From G020354785 sp964580815 (GTDB lineage: Bacteria > Bacteroidota > Bacteroidia > Bacteroidales > UBA10428), in NCBI GenBank assembly GCA_964580815.1, contig CAZOLY010000164.1, positions 1 to 7,688 of the forward strand: 7,688 nucleotides of DNA, written 5' to 3'. The notes below the pieces were generated by a model, which was not told the DNA's origin, searched no databases, and saw nothing but the letters and a program-made list of their open reading frames with translations. Positions within the stretch are counted from its first letter, which is position 1, and the number at the start of each line of letters is the position of its first letter. Below, one piece after another: positions 6,361-7,688 of the stretch. The translations under genes were made by a program, and so were the position numbers.

Positions 6361-7097
6361 TAGCAGGGCATGATCCCAGCAGCGGTGCAGGGTTACTGGC
6401 TGATATCAAAACCCTTGAAATGCATAAGGTCTATGGTTTTGGAGTATGTTCAGCTCTTACCGCTCAAAGCGATGATGAATTTAATCATTTGGAATGGCTG
6501 GATACTGAAAAGATCATAAACCAGATTGAGATATTATCAAAAAAATACAGATTTGATATTATAAAGATCGGCCTGATAGAGGTTAATAACACCCTTGTAC
6601 ACATCATCGACTATTTGCTGAAAATTAATAAAGACAGCATGATAATATGGGATCCCGTTCTGGCATCCTCATCCGGATTTGTATTTCACGACACACTGGA
6701 TGATGATTTAATTACCGGGATCACAAAAAAAACATACCTTATAACCCCCAATATCCATGAAGCACATGTTTTAACCAATAATGCCGAACATTTAAACCAG
6801 GCATTGCTATGTATGACCAATAACATAAATAATAAATGTTCAATACTGCTTAAGGGTGGCCATTCGCTTAATAACATTAAGGACGACATATTATTTACCG
6901 ATGGCAAACAGATTATTATTAAAGGGAAATATATTTCAGGATATAACAAACATGGGACAGGTTGTGTATTATCCTCAGCCATTGCAGCCGGACTGGCACT
7001 GGGAAATTCCCTTGAAAAATCCTGCAGGGACGCTAAGGAATATACAAGAAAATTTATCTTTAGTAATAATACACTTTTAGGTTATCACTTTAAATAA
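6330..7097 (+). CDS. thiD: Hydroxymethylpyrimidine/phosphomethylpyrimidine kinase ThiD
   Basis: ThiD phosphorylates HMP and HMP-P to HMP-PP, directly downstream of ThiC in the pathway. The 255-residue protein is a complete ribokinase-fold kinase. It has VLVIAGHDPSSGAGLLADIK at the N-terminus (8-27), SALTAQ (41-46, with the HMP-contacting Gln46), IKIGLI (78-83), WDPVLASSSG (107-116), TPNIHEA (139-145), LLKGGH (173-178) and the anion-hole HGTGC motif with catalytic-region Cys212. There is no TenA fusion. The ATG at 6330 gives the usual short lead-in to the VIAG motif and is preceded by AAAAAGGAA. It lies inside the last codons of the upstream gene in another frame, giving a 31-base overlap and probable translational coupling. 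It is the last gene of the thiamin operon and converges on queD across 45 bases. Confidence 0.95.
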   Translation: MSAVRPYVLVIAGHDPSSGAGLLADIKTLEMHKVYGFGVCSALTAQSDDEFNHLEWLDTEKIINQIEILSKKYRFDIIKIGLIEVNNTLVHIIDYLLKINKDSMIIWDPVLASSSGFVFHDTLDDDLITGITKKTYLITPNIHEAHVLTNNAEHLNQALLCMTNNINNKCSILLKGGHSLNNIKDDILFTDGKQIIIKGKYISGYNKHGTGCVLSSAIAAGLALGNSLEKSCRDAKEYTRKFIFSNNTLLGYHFK

Positions 7098-7111
7098 CTA
7101 TAAAACAGGGA

Positions 7112-7133
7112 GATCCCGGCTAAATGCGGGGGC
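7112..7133. terminator. Weak hairpin between convergent thiD and queD
   Basis: CCCG at 7115-7118 pairs with CGGG at 7127-7130 around an eight-base loop. It can be extended inside by a C7120-G7126 pair. This is the only GC-rich inverted repeat in the 45-base gap between the two stop codons. Neither strand has a clean T-run after it: the plus strand continues CTTGTAAAAA, and the minus strand reaches only a TGTTTT some bases later. It may help end transcription of both genes, but it is not a classic intrinsic terminator. Confidence 0.25.
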
Positions 7134-7142
7134 TTGTAAAAA

Positions 7143-7586
7143 TCAGCCTTCAGGATAAATCCTTGCCGAGGAGGTGCAACTCTCTTTCACCTCGACAGAT
7201 TCAACCCTTATTTTTGGATTATTAAAAAAAGACATTGCTTTTTCAAGGATTATCTGGGCCAGGTGCTCTGATGTCGGATTCAGGCGGGTAACAAATACCT
7301 TTTGTGAATGTTCCTTAAAATATTGTACCATTGGGTCCTCTTCCCATAAGATGGAAGCATGGTCAAGATTCTCGTTGATCCATTTTCTGAGAACCTTCAA
7401 CTCGTTAAAATCCATCAGCATATTTCTCTCGTCAAGTCTGTACCCTTCAACATATACAATTACTGCCCATGAGTGTCCGTGGAAATCAGAGCACTTCCCC
7501 GAGTAATTGTTTATTATCCTGTGAGCAGCATCGAATTTAAATTCTTTGCTCAGCACATATCTTACTTTCCCCTTTTTGCTCCCCAT
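7143..7586 (-). CDS. queD: 6-carboxy-5,6,7,8-tetrahydropterin synthase (QueD / PTPS family)
   Basis: QueD converts dihydroneopterin triphosphate to 6-carboxytetrahydropterin, an early step to the 7-deazaguanine precursor of queuosine. The 147-residue protein has the zinc ligands H22 (FDAAHR), H36 and H38 (HGH). The catalytic Cys32 lies in CSDFHGH, the CxxxHGH arrangement typical of QueD and PTPS enzymes. Further motifs are MLMDFNELK (56-64), LDH (74-76), PTSEHLA (104-110) and VEVKES with E135, the pterin-binding Glu. All expected active-site residues are present. The ATG at 7586 lies 25 bases inside the preceding queE reading frame. A later GTG at 7556 would also leave the domain whole, so the first ten residues are less certain. 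The adjacent queE supports QueD over a eukaryote-type biopterin enzyme. Confidence 0.94.
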   Translation of the reverse strand: MGSKKGKVRYVLSKEFKFDAAHRIINNYSGKCSDFHGHSWAVIVYVEGYRLDERNMLMDFNELKVLRKWINENLDHASILWEEDPMVQYFKEHSQKVFVTRLNPTSEHLAQIILEKAMSFFNNPKIRVESVEVKESCTSSARIYPEG

Positions 7587-7688
7587 AATAATACTTGCAG
7601 TCTAGGTGAATAATTAAATCCATATTTTATAACCTTATCAACCAGTAAGGGCCTAAGCTGAGATTCAGGAGTTATGCCCTCAAGGCAA
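7562..7688 (-). CDS. queE: C-terminal end of 7-carboxy-7-deazaguanine synthase QueE (5' part beyond window)
   Basis: Reading the minus strand from the right edge, a frame starting at 7687 is open for 41 codons and stops at TAA 7564-7562. It enters through the window edge with no start inside. The tail contains PLLVDKVIKYGF and then SPRLQVLLWGAKRGK. The last part matches the C-terminal signature of QueE radical-SAM proteins, where an R-x-x-Q/H-x-LLWG-x-KRG type ending is usual. QueE turns 6-carboxytetrahydropterin, the QueD product, into 7-carboxy-7-deazaguanine. The radical-SAM cysteines would lie outside the window, so the call rests on this short tail and on the overlap with queD. The 25-base overlap with the queD start points to one transcript and translational coupling. 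Confidence 0.78.
   Translation of the reverse strand, partial: CLEGITPESQLRPLLVDKVIKYGFNYSPRLQVLLWGAKRGK

Noticed and set aside
7174..7506. Open frame on the plus strand opposite queD
   Set aside because: It overlaps the full catalytic region of queD, whose motifs are intact, and its translation resembles no family.

Overview
The window looks like an AT-rich chromosome segment from a member of the Bacteroidota, probably Bacteroidales-like. The grounds are a lipoprotein-type endonuclease/exonuclease/phosphatase (EEP) protein of the kind common in that phylum, a CCA-adding enzyme with a fused HD domain, a TenI-like thiamin protein with the HIRKP and SPIFDSISK signatures, and promoter boxes that fit the Bacteroidetes -7 consensus TAnnTTTG. 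No mobile element, CRISPR array, tRNA or rRNA was seen.

Layout. 1-717 (+) is the 3' part of a secreted beta-helix protein cut by the window edge. 746-1819 (+) is an EEP-fold lipoprotein. It converges, with a 10-base gap, on 1830-3254 (-), a tRNA nucleotidyltransferase (poly(A) polymerase family) with an HD domain. A divergent AT-rich spacer separates that gene from 3387-3743 (+), a thioredoxin. Next comes a thiamin block: a -7 promoter box (3784-3791), a complete TPP riboswitch (about 3799-3880), a short leader with a possible 10-codon ORF, then thiC (3938-5725), a TenI/ThiE-family gene (5731-6360) and thiD (6330-7097). On the far side queD (7143-7586, -) converges on thiD. The 3' end of queE (7562-7688, -) runs in from the right edge and overlaps the start of queD.

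How the genes work together. ThiC makes HMP-P, ThiD phosphorylates it to HMP-PP, and a ThiE-type enzyme would join it to the thiazole phosphate. The TPP riboswitch at the head should repress the unit when thiamin pyrophosphate is plentiful. The block holds the pyrimidine branch only: no thiazole genes (thiG/H/S/F) are present here, and the ThiE-like protein lacks the usual metal-binding motifs. QueD and QueE are consecutive steps of the 7-deazaguanine (queuosine precursor) pathway and form a tightly overlapped pair.

Nothing here is clearly a new system. The points most worth a second look are the atypical ThiE/TenI protein, the thiC leader (a small ORF whose stop overlaps the thiC start, plus a hairpin), and the overlapping queE-queD and thiE-thiD junctions.
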